Notes: generated by a model not told the origin, from the sequence alone. A stretch of DNA of 15,262 nt from DTSX01 sp964633465 (GCA_964633465.1 CAZWGB010000032.1:1-15262); one strand, 5' to 3'; positions 1-7,891 are shown, counted from the first letter of the stretch. Made by a program: numbers and translations.

Positions 1-461
1 TCTTCAGGAAGAAAATTTTTTGGGTGATTAGGCCAATCTTTGAGTGGAATAATGGCGTTATCAATCGCCAACTCTTGATGCATGAAAAAAGGGACAATCG
101 GGGTTATGTCTATTAGCTCAATGTTAAATCGTTGAGCAGCATCGATAAGCCTTGCGTAACCTGGGCCAAAACTCGTACCCCCCGATTCAGGGTTCCCGGG
201 AACAGAGCGTTCTGACAACACTCTACCACCGACTCTATTGTCCGCTTCCAATACGGTGACTTTATAGCCCTCGTCTTGGAGTATTGTAGCCGCATACAAA
301 CCTGATAAACCCGCTCCAATGACAACGACATCGGATTTATTTAAAGCTCTGACCGGTTTTGGGTAAAAAGAGGTGATTGCACCTGCCGCTATAGCTTGAA
401 GGATTGATCTTCTTGATCTAGATCTGATCTTAAAGTTTAAATTATCGATGGACGAAACCAT
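1..461 (-). CDS. Tat-exported flavin amine oxidase-like protein, partial (5' end only)
   Basis: The N-terminal 153 codons are present; the rest lies beyond the left edge. I translated this by hand on the minus strand from ATG at 461. Residues 13-39 look like a twin-arginine signal: SRRSIL at 16-21, then an alanine/glycine-rich hydrophobic stretch. A Rossmann FAD-binding fold follows, with VVVIGAGLSGLYAA around 45-58 (GxGxxG at 49-54), then a typical LEADNRVGGRV segment. This combination is characteristic of flavin monoamine oxidase and related FAD-dependent oxidoreductases, so a folded, cofactor-loaded enzyme is probably exported to the periplasm. The start lies 5 bases after the stop of the FG-GAP gene, and AAAGAG at the end of that gene could serve as ribosome binding site, so the two are probably co-transcribed. 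The substrate cannot be told: the C-terminal substrate domain is missing. Phytoene-desaturase-like enzymes share this N-terminus. Confidence 0.85.
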   Translation of the reverse strand, partial: MVSSIDNLNFKIRSRSRRSILQAIAAGAITSFYPKPVRALNKSDVVVIGAGLSGLYAATILQDEGYKVTVLEADNRVGGRVLSERSVPGNPESGGTSFGPGYARLIDAAQRFNIELIDITPIVPFFMHQELAIDNAIIPLKDWPNHPKNFLPE

Positions 462-466
462 ACAGC

Positions 467-2134
467 TTACTCTTTGATAGGTAAGGTCTGATTAACTGCC
501 ACGTTTTTTAGTTGTTGAATTAATCCACTCGGCCAAGAAATTTCAATCAAATCTATTTCTTCTGCCGATGCCAAACCAAAATGCAATCTCAGGTCATTGG
601 CAGAATTATAGCCGTGAGCACTTGTGTGTTCACGATACTGAGTTAATGAACCTGCAACCATTTTCACTCTTGCCCCATAAGCGTCTCGATTGCTCTCGGT
701 GCCCTCTAATTCTAACTTTATCCAATTATTATCATTGCCTTTGTTTCTCAGTAAATAATTACGGTCCGAAGGAGTAATTTGTTTACCGGCAGAATAAAAG
801 GTTCTGTTGGTAAAGAATAAATCTAAAAAACCGTCATCATCAATATCGGCTGCACCAACTCCACTTCCTATGCCATATCCACTAGCTCTTGCGCGCCAAG
901 TAAGATCTGAAAAAGTTAAATCTCCATTATTTCTGAAGAGTTTATTGACATCAGGCTCAATGGCAATGTAGAACTGCACAAAAATTGGCATCATTTCATT
1001 CACATCATTGATCAGTGTATTTTGGAGGCCGCCATTATTGACATAAATATCAATCAATCCATCGTTATCAAAATCTCCCATTGCACAGCCACGAGCGCCT
1101 GACTTATGGCTAATGCCTGAAGTCAATGAAATGTCTTTATAACTGAGCTCACCGGTATCTGACAATTGACTAATGTATAAACGGTTTGATTGATCGGCAG
1201 TGGGTAAAAAGACGTCCATATCCCCATCATTGTCGATATCTCCTACGCAAGCTCCGTTGGCATTACCCGGGTTTAAAAAGGCTGTTGCTGAAGGCGTCCT
1301 AAATGACGGGGTGATATTTTCAAAACTACCGTCACCTTGATTCAGTAGCATAATTTTTCTATCGCCCTCATTGGTCACCAGAAGATCAATAAGGCCATCT
1401 TGATTGACATCAGTCCAATTTGGAGAACCCTGTGAGTTGCCTTCAGTGACCATTTCGAGTATCGCTGTACCGGACTCTTCTGTGACGTCAGTAAATGTCC
1501 CGTCACCGTTATTCCTAAAGAGTGCGTTATCAATATCATATTCTGCACACTTCCAGTAAAGATCAAGATCACCATCATTATCGTAATCTGCCCAAGCAAC
1601 TCCTGCCCCTGTGTTCCCTATGCCGCCAATTTCTTGATCTTTTGGGTAGGCTTTCCTAAATAAGTTTGCTTCTCGAGAGACATCTTCAAAATTAGGTTCA
1701 CCAGTCTCAATTAGCAAATTTTTGTAAAGTGTAGTCGGCACCGGTTCTGACCGATTTGTAGGTGGCATATTGGAGACGACCATATCCATGTCACCATCAT
1801 TATCATAATCACCCCATGAGGCTCCTCTACCGAGTCCGGTTTTATTATCTACGCCTCTTTCGACAGCAACATCCGTAAATTGGCCATTGCCGTTATTCTC
1901 AAAAAGACGATTGCCTTGATTTGTTCCGTGATATTCAGTAACAACATAGATATCAATATCGCCATCATTATCGTAATCCACAAAACTAGGGCCCGTGCTA
2001 TTTACCCCTTCATCAGCCACGCCTCGAAGATAACTATCATCTTTAAAGCGAATTGGAGAGGATCCAACCCAGACATAATACCCTGAGGTACATATAACAG
2101 TGCTTAAAACGATGGTATAGATTATTTTTTTCAT
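467..2134 (-). CDS. FG-GAP/VCBS repeat protein with C-terminal UnbV/ASPIC domain (CRTAC1-like)
   Basis: This is a 555-residue extracytoplasmic protein. Residues 4-23 form a hydrophobic signal peptide or anchor after MKK; the Cys at 15 lacks a good lipobox, so a lipoprotein is unlikely. Seven DxDxDGxxD-type calcium-binding loops are visible, at about 53-61, 109-117, 183-191, 242-250, 299-307, 354-362 and 430-438, mostly of the form DYDNDGD. These are hallmarks of FG-GAP/VCBS beta-propeller repeats. Residues about 470-550 match the UnbV/ASPIC domain (NNWIKLELEG, then GARV, then SWPSG). Such proteins occur in marine bacteria and resemble animal CRTAC1, but their function is poorly defined; adhesion or scaffolding on the cell surface is a guess. 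It follows cyoE by 20 bases and precedes the amine oxidase by 5, so it is probably the middle gene of an operon. No clear Shine-Dalgarno sequence is present. Confidence 0.92.
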   Translation of the reverse strand: MKKIIYTIVLSTVICTSGYYVWVGSSPIRFKDDSYLRGVADEGVNSTGPSFVDYDNDGDIDIYVVTEYHGTNQGNRLFENNGNGQFTDVAVERGVDNKTGLGRGASWGDYDNDGDMDMVVSNMPPTNRSEPVPTTLYKNLLIETGEPNFEDVSREANLFRKAYPKDQEIGGIGNTGAGVAWADYDNDGDLDLYWKCAEYDIDNALFRNNGDGTFTDVTEESGTAILEMVTEGNSQGSPNWTDVNQDGLIDLLVTNEGDRKIMLLNQGDGSFENITPSFRTPSATAFLNPGNANGACVGDIDNDGDMDVFLPTADQSNRLYISQLSDTGELSYKDISLTSGISHKSGARGCAMGDFDNDGLIDIYVNNGGLQNTLINDVNEMMPIFVQFYIAIEPDVNKLFRNNGDLTFSDLTWRARASGYGIGSGVGAADIDDDGFLDLFFTNRTFYSAGKQITPSDRNYLLRNKGNDNNWIKLELEGTESNRDAYGARVKMVAGSLTQYREHTSAHGYNSANDLRLHFGLASAEEIDLIEISWPSGLIQQLKNVAVNQTLPIKE

Positions 2135-2154
2135 GGCTATAAAATATTTGCTCT

Positions 2155-3036
2155 TTAGGCAAATATCATAGCATCAATCACGGTACCTAATAAGAGCAGA
2201 GCCAAATGCATGATTGAAGCAAAAAAAGTTTCTTTGGCCCGCAAAGGAGTCTTCTTAATCATCAGTTGAATACTGTGGTACAGAAAATAAAAACCACCAA
2301 CAATAGCAAATACTAAATAAACCCAATGCATACCAAAAAAAATTAGGCTCAATGACAACAGCACTAAAGCTAAAGTATGCCAAAATATTGCTTGAACCGT
2401 AATGGACTCTGAGGCCACAACTGGCAGCATGGGAATTGAAGCTTTGGCGTAGTCATCTTTACAAAATATAGCTAAGGCCCAAAAATGTGGTGGGGTCCAA
2501 AGAAATAAAACAACCGACAGAATTAGTGGGGCTGTGGCAAAGGATGCGCCTGCTGCTGCAGAACCTACCAGTACAGCAAAACTGCCTGCCAAGCCTCCGA
2601 TAACAATATTCATCCATGTTTTTCTTTTCAGCCAAACTGTATAGACAATTCCATATGTAAATGTACCTGCGAATAAAAATAAAGCTGCTTCAGAATTAGC
2701 AACTTGAAAAGTCAAAAATAACGCAGCTAGGCTTAGGGTGAGCAACCAATAATTCCAGATTCTCTTAGGTTCCAAATCTCGAGTTACAAATGGCCTGTTT
2801 TTTGTTCTTGACATGACTGCATCGATGTCTCTTTCATACCATTGGTTAAATGCTCCTGCTGTTGATGAACAAAGCAATACTGCAAATGAGACCAGAAAAA
2901 TATCTAGAGTAGATAAAGATGATGTCGGTGAGACTGCAATTCCTGCCAAGGTACAGGCCATGATTAAAAAACCCAATCTAACTTTAGCAGCTAAATAAAT
3001 AAGCTTTAAATTCTCAGCAATTGCAGTGGTGATCAT
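2155..3036 (-). CDS. cyoE: Protoheme IX farnesyltransferase (heme O synthase)
   Basis: A polytopic membrane prenyltransferase of 293 residues that adds a farnesyl group to heme B to make heme O, needed by heme-copper terminal oxidases. It belongs to the UbiA superfamily. The first Asp-rich motif is NQWYERDIDAVMSRTKNRPF from residue 64 (N64, D70, D72). The second conserved block is WTPPHFWALAI (180-190) followed by DDYAKASIPMLPVV (194-207). Several hydrophobic segments span the length, which is normal for the family. The N-terminal region reads AAKVRLG where most relatives I remember have TKPRV, a mild divergence. No oxidase subunit gene is in the window, so cyoE appears detached from its usual cluster. 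It lies 105 bases downstream of aspS, in a T-rich gap where I see only a weak GATAAT -10 candidate, so I cannot say whether it has its own promoter. Confidence 0.96.
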   Translation of the reverse strand: MITTAIAENLKLIYLAAKVRLGFLIMACTLAGIAVSPTSSLSTLDIFLVSFAVLLCSSTAGAFNQWYERDIDAVMSRTKNRPFVTRDLEPKRIWNYWLLTLSLAALFLTFQVANSEAALFLFAGTFTYGIVYTVWLKRKTWMNIVIGGLAGSFAVLVGSAAAGASFATAPLILSVVLFLWTPPHFWALAIFCKDDYAKASIPMLPVVASESITVQAIFWHTLALVLLSLSLIFFGMHWVYLVFAIVGGFYFLYHSIQLMIKKTPLRAKETFFASIMHLALLLLGTVIDAMIFA

Positions 3037-3141
3037 GGTTAGTTATTGATAGTAATAATTCCAAACTTAAATCGATCAGTATTATCGACTAAAAAAGATC
3101 AAAATTGAAATGAAAACGTTAGATTTTTGAAAACAAAAAAA

Positions 3142-4926
3142 TTATTTTTTCACTCTTGCAGACAACCCCAATTCCTTCAATTGATCGGCTTCGGGTTGGC
3201 TGGGCGCATCTGTTAACAAACAATTAGCAGTTTGGGTTTTGGGAAATGCAATAACGTCTCTAATACTATTCGATCCTGTCATCAACATCACCAAACGATC
3301 TATCCCGAAAGCTATTCCACCATGAGGAGGACAACCAAATTTTAATGCCTCCAGGAAAAATCCAAATTTTTCTTCTGCCTCTGCTGGAACAATGCCAAGA
3401 ACTTTAAAGACAGCTTGTTGCATTCTTTGGGAATGAGTTCTAATTGAACCTCCACCAATCTCACTACCGTTGAGAACCAAATCATAACCGCAAGAAAGAA
3501 CTTCGCCTGGGCTCTGGGTTAACTCCTTTTCAGATGTTAATTTTGGAGATGTAAATGGATGATGCTCTGCAAACCATCTCTTTTCTTTTTCATCCCAATG
3601 AAACATCGGAAAATCAGTAACCCACAATGGAAACCAACCAGTTTTTATAAGATTAAAATCCTCTGCAAGTTTTACCCTAAGAGCCCCAAGAGAGGCATTA
3701 ACAATACTGTTTGTATCAGCACCGAAAAACAAAATATCGCCATCTTCAACGCCAAGCTTCTCTATCAACTTATGTATTGTCGTTTCATCTAAAAACTTCA
3801 AAATTGGTGATCGCAGGCCATCAGTACCTTTAGAAGCATCCTCAACTTTAATGTAGGCAAGACCTTTTGCTCCAAATTCACCCACGAAATTGGTATAGTC
3901 ATCAATCTGTTTTCTCGTAATATCTTGAGCATTTTGTAATTTCAAACAAGCAACTCGGCTGTCTTTATCGTTGGCAGGGCCAGCAAAGACTTTGAACTCA
4001 ACTTGCCCCACTAAATCACTTACATCAAGCAATTCCATCGATATTGCTAAATTCGGCCTATCTGTTCCAAAACGATTCATTGCATCCACATAGCTTAAAC
4101 GCGTAAAAGAATCAGGTAGTTCAACAGACAAAACATCTTGAAAGAGATTCCGAATCATCGATTCCATAGTTTGCAGAATCTCTTCTTCATTCACAAAAGA
4201 CATTTCAACATCAAGTTGTGTGAATTCAGGTTGTCGATCTGCTCGTAAATCTTCATCTCTAAAACAGCGGGCTATTTGGTAATATTTGTCAAAACCAGAC
4301 ATCATCAATAATTGCTTAAACAACTGGGGTGATTGCGGTAGTGCAAAAAAATCGCCTTTTTGAGTCCTGCTGGGTACTAAATAGTCTCGTGCTCCCTCCG
4401 GTGTCGCTTTTGTCAATATGGGTGTTTCAATGTCTATGAAATCCTGTGCATCAAGAAAATTCCTCAATGATCGGATGATGTTATGCCTTAGCTTTAGTTT
4501 ACTCGCTACTTCGTTTCGCCTTAAATCAAGGTAACGATACTTGAGACGTATGTCTTCATTAGCTGGCTCATTATGATGAAAAGGCGGAGTGGCTGAAGTA
4601 TTCAGAAGAACTAGAGATAAGACTAAGAGTTCAATTTCACCGGTAGGGAGTTCTGGATTTATTGTTCCCTCAGGTCTTCTTCGAATAGTACCTGAAGCTG
4701 AGAGAACAAATTCACTCCTTAATTTTTCCGCCTCTGTGAATAGATCCTGATGCTCAGGATCAAACACCAATTGGACCAAACCTGTGGTGTCCCTAAGATC
4801 GACAAAAATTACGCCACCATGATCTCTTCTTCGATGGACCCAGCCGGCAACCGTAATTGTCTCATCCACATTGACAACACCTACCTTTCCGCAATAGTGG
4901 GTTCTCATTGGTTGCTTAGCGCTCAT
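3142..4926 (-). CDS. aspS: Aspartyl-tRNA synthetase, probably non-discriminating
   Basis: Class II synthetase of 594 residues (E. coli 590) that charges tRNA-Asp with aspartate in the cytoplasm. Visible parts are an N-terminal OB-fold anticodon-binding domain (about 7-110), motif 2 with FRDEDLRADRQPEFTQ (222-237), an inserted GAD domain (around FAGPAND), and motif 3 with GGIAFGIDRLVMLMTG near the C-terminus. In the OB fold, His36 (RRRDHGG) and Gly87 (RPEG) align by my count with His31 and Gly82 of the Pseudomonas aeruginosa enzyme, residues linked to relaxed recognition of tRNA-Asn; E. coli has Leu at the first site. Charging of both tRNAs is therefore inferred. The chosen ATG lies 17 bases after the DUF502 stop. 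An in-frame ATG at 4908 (Met7, MRTHYCG) matches the usual family start and is a real alternative. Neither has an evident Shine-Dalgarno sequence. Confidence 0.97.
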   Translation of the reverse strand: MSAKQPMRTHYCGKVGVVNVDETITVAGWVHRRRDHGGVIFVDLRDTTGLVQLVFDPEHQDLFTEAEKLRSEFVLSASGTIRRRPEGTINPELPTGEIELLVLSLVLLNTSATPPFHHNEPANEDIRLKYRYLDLRRNEVASKLKLRHNIIRSLRNFLDAQDFIDIETPILTKATPEGARDYLVPSRTQKGDFFALPQSPQLFKQLLMMSGFDKYYQIARCFRDEDLRADRQPEFTQLDVEMSFVNEEEILQTMESMIRNLFQDVLSVELPDSFTRLSYVDAMNRFGTDRPNLAISMELLDVSDLVGQVEFKVFAGPANDKDSRVACLKLQNAQDITRKQIDDYTNFVGEFGAKGLAYIKVEDASKGTDGLRSPILKFLDETTIHKLIEKLGVEDGDILFFGADTNSIVNASLGALRVKLAEDFNLIKTGWFPLWVTDFPMFHWDEKEKRWFAEHHPFTSPKLTSEKELTQSPGEVLSCGYDLVLNGSEIGGGSIRTHSQRMQQAVFKVLGIVPAEAEEKFGFFLEALKFGCPPHGGIAFGIDRLVMLMTGSNSIRDVIAFPKTQTANCLLTDAPSQPEADQLKELGLSARVKK

Positions 4927-4943
4927 TTATTGGCAACACAGTC

Positions 4944-5552
4944 TTATTCTTCAAGATTATTCTTTTCTTTGTCTTCATCGGGGACAACCACTCCAAGTGA
5001 AATCACCATTTTTAATGCATCTTCAACATTCATATCCAATTCAATTACATCCTCTTCAGGCACCATTAAAATCAAACCTGAAGTAGGATTTGGGGTGGTT
5101 GGGACAAAAACACATACGACATCTTCACCGGTCCTATCTTGTATCTCGCCAAGGTCTTGTGATGTTTGAAAGGAAAGGCTGTACAAGCCTTTTCGGGGAT
5201 ATTCGATCAATAAAACTCTGCTGAAGGATTGTGTTGAGTCAGATAGGATAATTTCAACAAACCGTTTTACTGCTGAATAAATATTACGAACCAGTGGAAT
5301 GCGTTCTAAAAAAGATTCCCAAAAATCAACAAATCGTTTACCAAAATAATTAGCCGCAATCAGACCCGTGCCTAGCAACACAAGCAACGCCAATAAAATG
5401 CCAATACCTGGAACAGTAAATCCAAGTTGATCAGACATCCAACTATCCAAATTTCCAAATAAGTCAATTAGCAGTTTGAGAACGAAGATGGTTGCGCCCA
5501 GTGGCACCCAAACTAAAAGACCTGCGACTATAATTGTTCGTAATTTTTTCAT
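4944..5552 (-). CDS. DUF502 family inner-membrane protein
   Basis: A 202-residue protein of the DUF502 family. Two transmembrane segments lie near the N-terminus (about 7-30 and 47-70), separated by a short loop. A conserved stretch follows with ERIPLVRNIYSAVKRF, then a soluble beta-rich region with VVCVFVPTTPNPTSGLILMVPEEDV, which is highly typical of the family. The biochemical role is unknown in bacteria; plant relatives have been linked to membrane trafficking and defence, which does not transfer. The C-terminus is acidic (DEDKEKNNLEE). It sits between fmdB (64 bases upstream) and aspS (17 bases downstream), a neighbourhood conserved in many gammaproteobacteria, which suggests co-transcription. 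A TATAAT-like sequence at the fmdB end (5610-5615, read on the minus strand) has no good -35 partner. Start is ATG, with no Shine-Dalgarno sequence. Confidence 0.92.
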   Translation of the reverse strand: MKKLRTIIVAGLLVWVPLGATIFVLKLLIDLFGNLDSWMSDQLGFTVPGIGILLALLVLLGTGLIAANYFGKRFVDFWESFLERIPLVRNIYSAVKRFVEIILSDSTQSFSRVLLIEYPRKGLYSLSFQTSQDLGEIQDRTGEDVVCVFVPTTPNPTSGLILMVPEEDVIELDMNVEDALKMVISLGVVVPDEDKEKNNLEE

Positions 5553-5616
5553 TCTATAAAATTTAAAAACTAATGATTACAGTTTACCCAATCAGTGAAC
5601 CATTTCTCCCATTATA

Positions 5617-5934
5617 TTACGTAATGTCTTTACTTTTTTTATCTTCTGATTTTTTCTTTTTATCAGCGTGTTTTTTAGGGGCTTTTTCATCAGATTTTTT
5701 GTCCTTAATCGATTTTTTTTCTTCCTTATTTCCAGCAAGGTTTTTTTGATTGTCTTTCTTAAAATCTGTTTCGTACCAACCCTCCCCTTTTAATCTGAAA
5801 TTAGGGGCAGAAACCAACTTTATTAATGCATTTTTTTTGCATTCAGGACAAGCACTTAAAGGTTCTTCACTTATGCGTTGAAGAACTTCAAAATAATGGC
5901 CACAATTCTGGCATTTGTATTCATAAATAGGCAT
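5617..5934 (-). CDS. FmdB-family zinc ribbon protein with lysine-rich tail
   Basis: A 105-residue protein starting MPIYEYKCQNCG, the standard opening of the FmdB/CxxC_CxxC_SSSS putative regulatory family. Two CxxC pairs (C8/C11 and C29/C32) should bind one zinc. Residues 40-54 carry the usual KLVSAPNFRLKGEGWYE. The tail from 59 to 105 is low complexity, with 19 lysines in 47 residues plus many Asp, Glu and Ser; it is probably disordered and could contact nucleic acid or ribosomes. Members occur upstream of DUF502 and aspS in many gammaproteobacteria, as here, but the function is unproven, and the regulatory label comes only from the FmdB name. It begins 75 bases after rluD on the same strand, so it may be read from the rluD promoter or its own. 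Confidence 0.93.
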   Translation of the reverse strand: MPIYEYKCQNCGHYFEVLQRISEEPLSACPECKKNALIKLVSAPNFRLKGEGWYETDFKKDNQKNLAGNKEEKKSIKDKKSDEKAPKKHADKKKKSEDKKSKDIT

Positions 5935-6009
5935 TTGATTTAGAGTCTATTCCAGTAATGTTTAAAAGTTGAGTATAGTACGACAACGCAAATTAAATAG
6001 CTAAAATTT

Positions 6010-6996
6010 TTAGGTCTGAGGATATTTCAAAGTCTCGATATCTTCTCGATTTATCTGACCGTCAGATAAAGCCTCTAAAATTGAAACAATATCTTCAGGA
6101 ATTTTAGATCTAACAGCTAACTGCTCATGGGAAACAGGATGACTGAGGATTATCTTGTTTGCATGCAGAGCTTGACGCTTGAACTTTTGTAATTTGCTTT
6201 GTAAAGTTTTGCTTGCGCTTTGAGGGATAATCAATCGTCTCCCATATAAAGGATCCCCAAGAAGCGGGTATTTAATATGAGACATGTGTACTCTGATTTG
6301 ATGCGTTCTTCCAGTATCCAATCTAAGTCCTATGTATGTATGTTGTTTAAATTTTCTGAGAATCCGAAAATGGGTTAGTGCGTGCTTTCCATTCTTTGAG
6401 ATTGCGAATTTAATACGATTCTTTGTATCCCGAGAAATTTTTGCATCCACTTTACCACCGCTAGTCATGGCTCCAACACAAATTGCCCGGTATTCTCTTA
6501 AAATCTTTCTTTGTTCAAGCGCCGAAACCATTTTCGTATATGAATGGCTCGTTTTAGCAACAACAAGAAGACCGCTTGTTTCTTTGTCTAGTCGATGAAT
6601 TAATCCACCCCTAGGTAAATTTTTCAAGGAAGGCAAATAGTAAAGCAATCCATTTTGCAAAGTACCAGTGAGATTACCGTGGCCTGGATGGACAACAAGC
6701 CCACTAGGCTTATCAGCTATTAATAGATCTTCATCTTCGTAAACAATCCCAAAATCTATCTTCTCAGCGACAGTTTCTTGTCGATCTTCGATGATAGGGA
6801 AAACTTGTATTTTCTGACCTTTGAACACCTTAGTTTTGGGCTCAGCGGTGTGATTGTCTAATAAAACATTTCCGGAATTTATCCAGTTTTTTATTGTCAT
6901 GCGTGAAAAATCCTGCAATAAAATAGCGACTACTTTGTCGAATCTTTGATTATTGTTGTCATCATCAACAATTAAATTTATTGCTTTTTGATCCAT
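6010..6996 (-). CDS. rluD: 23S rRNA pseudouridine synthase RluD
   Basis: An RluA-family pseudouridine synthase of 328 residues (E. coli RluD 326). By family knowledge it isomerises the uridines of 23S rRNA helix 69 (1911, 1915 and 1917 in E. coli), which helps ribosome assembly and termination. An N-terminal S4 RNA-binding domain covers about 16-65. The catalytic domain carries GLIHRLDKETSGLLV from 131, with Asp137 as the catalytic aspartate. Other family blocks are ADKPSGLVVHPG (94-105) and RTHQIRVHMSHI. Divergence from bamD is the arrangement found in E. coli (rluD/yfiO) and supports RluD rather than RluA or RluC. A good Shine-Dalgarno sequence, AGGGGA, lies 5 bases before the ATG. The C-terminal extension after the catalytic domain is ordinary. 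Confidence 0.96.
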   Translation of the reverse strand: MDQKAINLIVDDDNNNQRFDKVVAILLQDFSRMTIKNWINSGNVLLDNHTAEPKTKVFKGQKIQVFPIIEDRQETVAEKIDFGIVYEDEDLLIADKPSGLVVHPGHGNLTGTLQNGLLYYLPSLKNLPRGGLIHRLDKETSGLLVVAKTSHSYTKMVSALEQRKILREYRAICVGAMTSGGKVDAKISRDTKNRIKFAISKNGKHALTHFRILRKFKQHTYIGLRLDTGRTHQIRVHMSHIKYPLLGDPLYGRRLIIPQSASKTLQSKLQKFKRQALHANKIILSHPVSHEQLAVRSKIPEDIVSILEALSDGQINREDIETLKYPQT

Positions 6997-7001
6997 ACAA
7001 T

Positions 7002-7007
7002 TCCCCT
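7002..7007 (-). promoter_or_regulatory. Ribosome binding site of rluD
   Basis: Read on the minus strand this is AGGGGA, 5 bases before the rluD ATG. It is one of only three strong Shine-Dalgarno matches I found in the window and supports this start. Confidence 0.7.
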
Positions 7008-7037
7008 AAGTTGAAATATTTTCACAAATATTTACGT

Positions 7038-7043
7038 TATAAT
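7038..7043 (+). promoter_or_regulatory. Candidate -10 box for bamD
   Basis: A perfect TATAAT lies 55 bases before the bamD ATG in the 102-base divergent gap shared with rluD. No good -35 box is found at 16-18 bases: AATATT sits at 17, and TTGAAA at 7011 is 21 away. The same A/T tract could be read in the other direction for rluD, so the assignment to bamD is tentative. Confidence 0.35.
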
Positions 7044-7098
7044 TCCACATTACTTTTTTAACATAAACAGATAATCCAAACTAAGCGATAGTTATTCT

Positions 7099-7890
7099 AT
7101 GGAAGGAAACTCAAAAAATATATGGATAGCAGTTATTGGACTCGTCATTTTGTTGGGTTGCAGTGGTCAAGAAGAAAGAGATGGTCGCTCAACTGCAGAA
7201 GTCGTTTATCAGAAAGCAAAAAATTCTATGGAAGGTGGCAGCTATAGAAACGCAGCCAACTATCTTGAGATACTTGTTTCCTCATTCCCTTTTAGTAACC
7301 AATCAAAACAAGCACAACTTGATTTAATTTATGCGTACTACAGAAGTGGAGATTTTGAATCAGCTGTTGATGAAGCAAGGCAGTTTGAAAAGGAAAATCC
7401 CACCCATCCGAGAGTAGATTACGCCCTGTATATGAGGGGTTTGTCACTTTTTGAAGGGCAGCATAAATTTTATCATGATTTCTTTAATGTCGATTTAACT
7501 AAAAGACCTCCAGCAAAAACGGAAGAATCATTTTCTGTATTTGCACAGTTAATTCGGAGATACCCAAATAGTATTTATGTGGAAGATGCCAAACAAAGAA
7601 TGACTTTTTTAAGGAATAGACTTGCCAAATATGAAAATCATGTAGCCAGTCATTACATGGAAAGGGGTGCCTATGTAGCAGCAATCAACCGAGCTAAATA
7701 CTCAATTGAACAATATAACGGAGCTCCTGCTACGATTGAATCCCTGAGAATAATAGCTCAATCCTATGAGAAACTAGGGATGACAGATTTGGCAGATACT
7801 GCGGGAGAGATTTACCTTGCTAATATTGATCAAGATATCTCTGAAACAACCTCTTTGGAAGAGAAAAAACCTTGGTATAAATTCTGGTAA
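7099..7890 (+). CDS. bamD: Outer-membrane assembly lipoprotein BamD
   Basis: A 263-residue lipoprotein (E. coli 245), the essential partner of BamA in the complex that inserts beta-barrel proteins into the outer membrane. Residues 8-20 are hydrophobic and end in a lipobox, LLGC, with Cys21 as the predicted lipidated residue after signal peptidase II cleavage. The mature part is built of TPR-like helical repeats: AEVVYQKAKNSMEGGSYRNA, then FPFSNQSKQAQLDLIYAYYR, then YPNSIYVEDAKQRM, which match BamD/ComL relatives. The short C-terminal tail is KKPWYKFW. Position +2 after the Cys is Gly, not Asp, consistent with outer-membrane sorting. It is divergent from rluD, as in E. coli, and converges on sucD with a 26-base gap. 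No Shine-Dalgarno sequence is visible before the ATG. Confidence 0.96.
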   Translation: MEGNSKNIWIAVIGLVILLGCSGQEERDGRSTAEVVYQKAKNSMEGGSYRNAANYLEILVSSFPFSNQSKQAQLDLIYAYYRSGDFESAVDEARQFEKENPTHPRVDYALYMRGLSLFEGQHKFYHDFFNVDLTKRPPAKTEESFSVFAQLIRRYPNSIYVEDAKQRMTFLRNRLAKYENHVASHYMERGAYVAAINRAKYSIEQYNGAPATIESLRIIAQSYEKLGMTDLADTAGEIYLANIDQDISETTSLEEKKPWYKFW

Positions 7891-7891
7891 T

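Noticed and set aside
113..331. 72-codon minus-strand ORF
   Set aside because: It is out of frame with the amine-oxidase reading frame, which covers the same bases and shows an FAD-binding motif.
840..1980. Recurring DNA words like CCATCATTATC, resembling an array
   Set aside because: They encode the repeated DNDGD calcium loops of the FG-GAP protein; spacing is irregular and coding, so this is not a CRISPR or tandem repeat.
3037..3141. Terminator after aspS
   Set aside because: The stop is followed by a T tract on the minus strand, but only an A/T pairing (AAAAAATAATTTTTT) precedes it, with no G:C stem.
4750..5169. 139-codon plus-strand ORF
   Set aside because: It runs antisense across the aspS 5' end and the DUF502 3' part, both clear families, and its product is serine-rich with no recognisable domain.
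6001..6013. Inverted repeat CTAAAATTTTTAG at the rluD stop
   Set aside because: The arms are six A/T-rich bases with a one-base centre, which cannot form a real hairpin.
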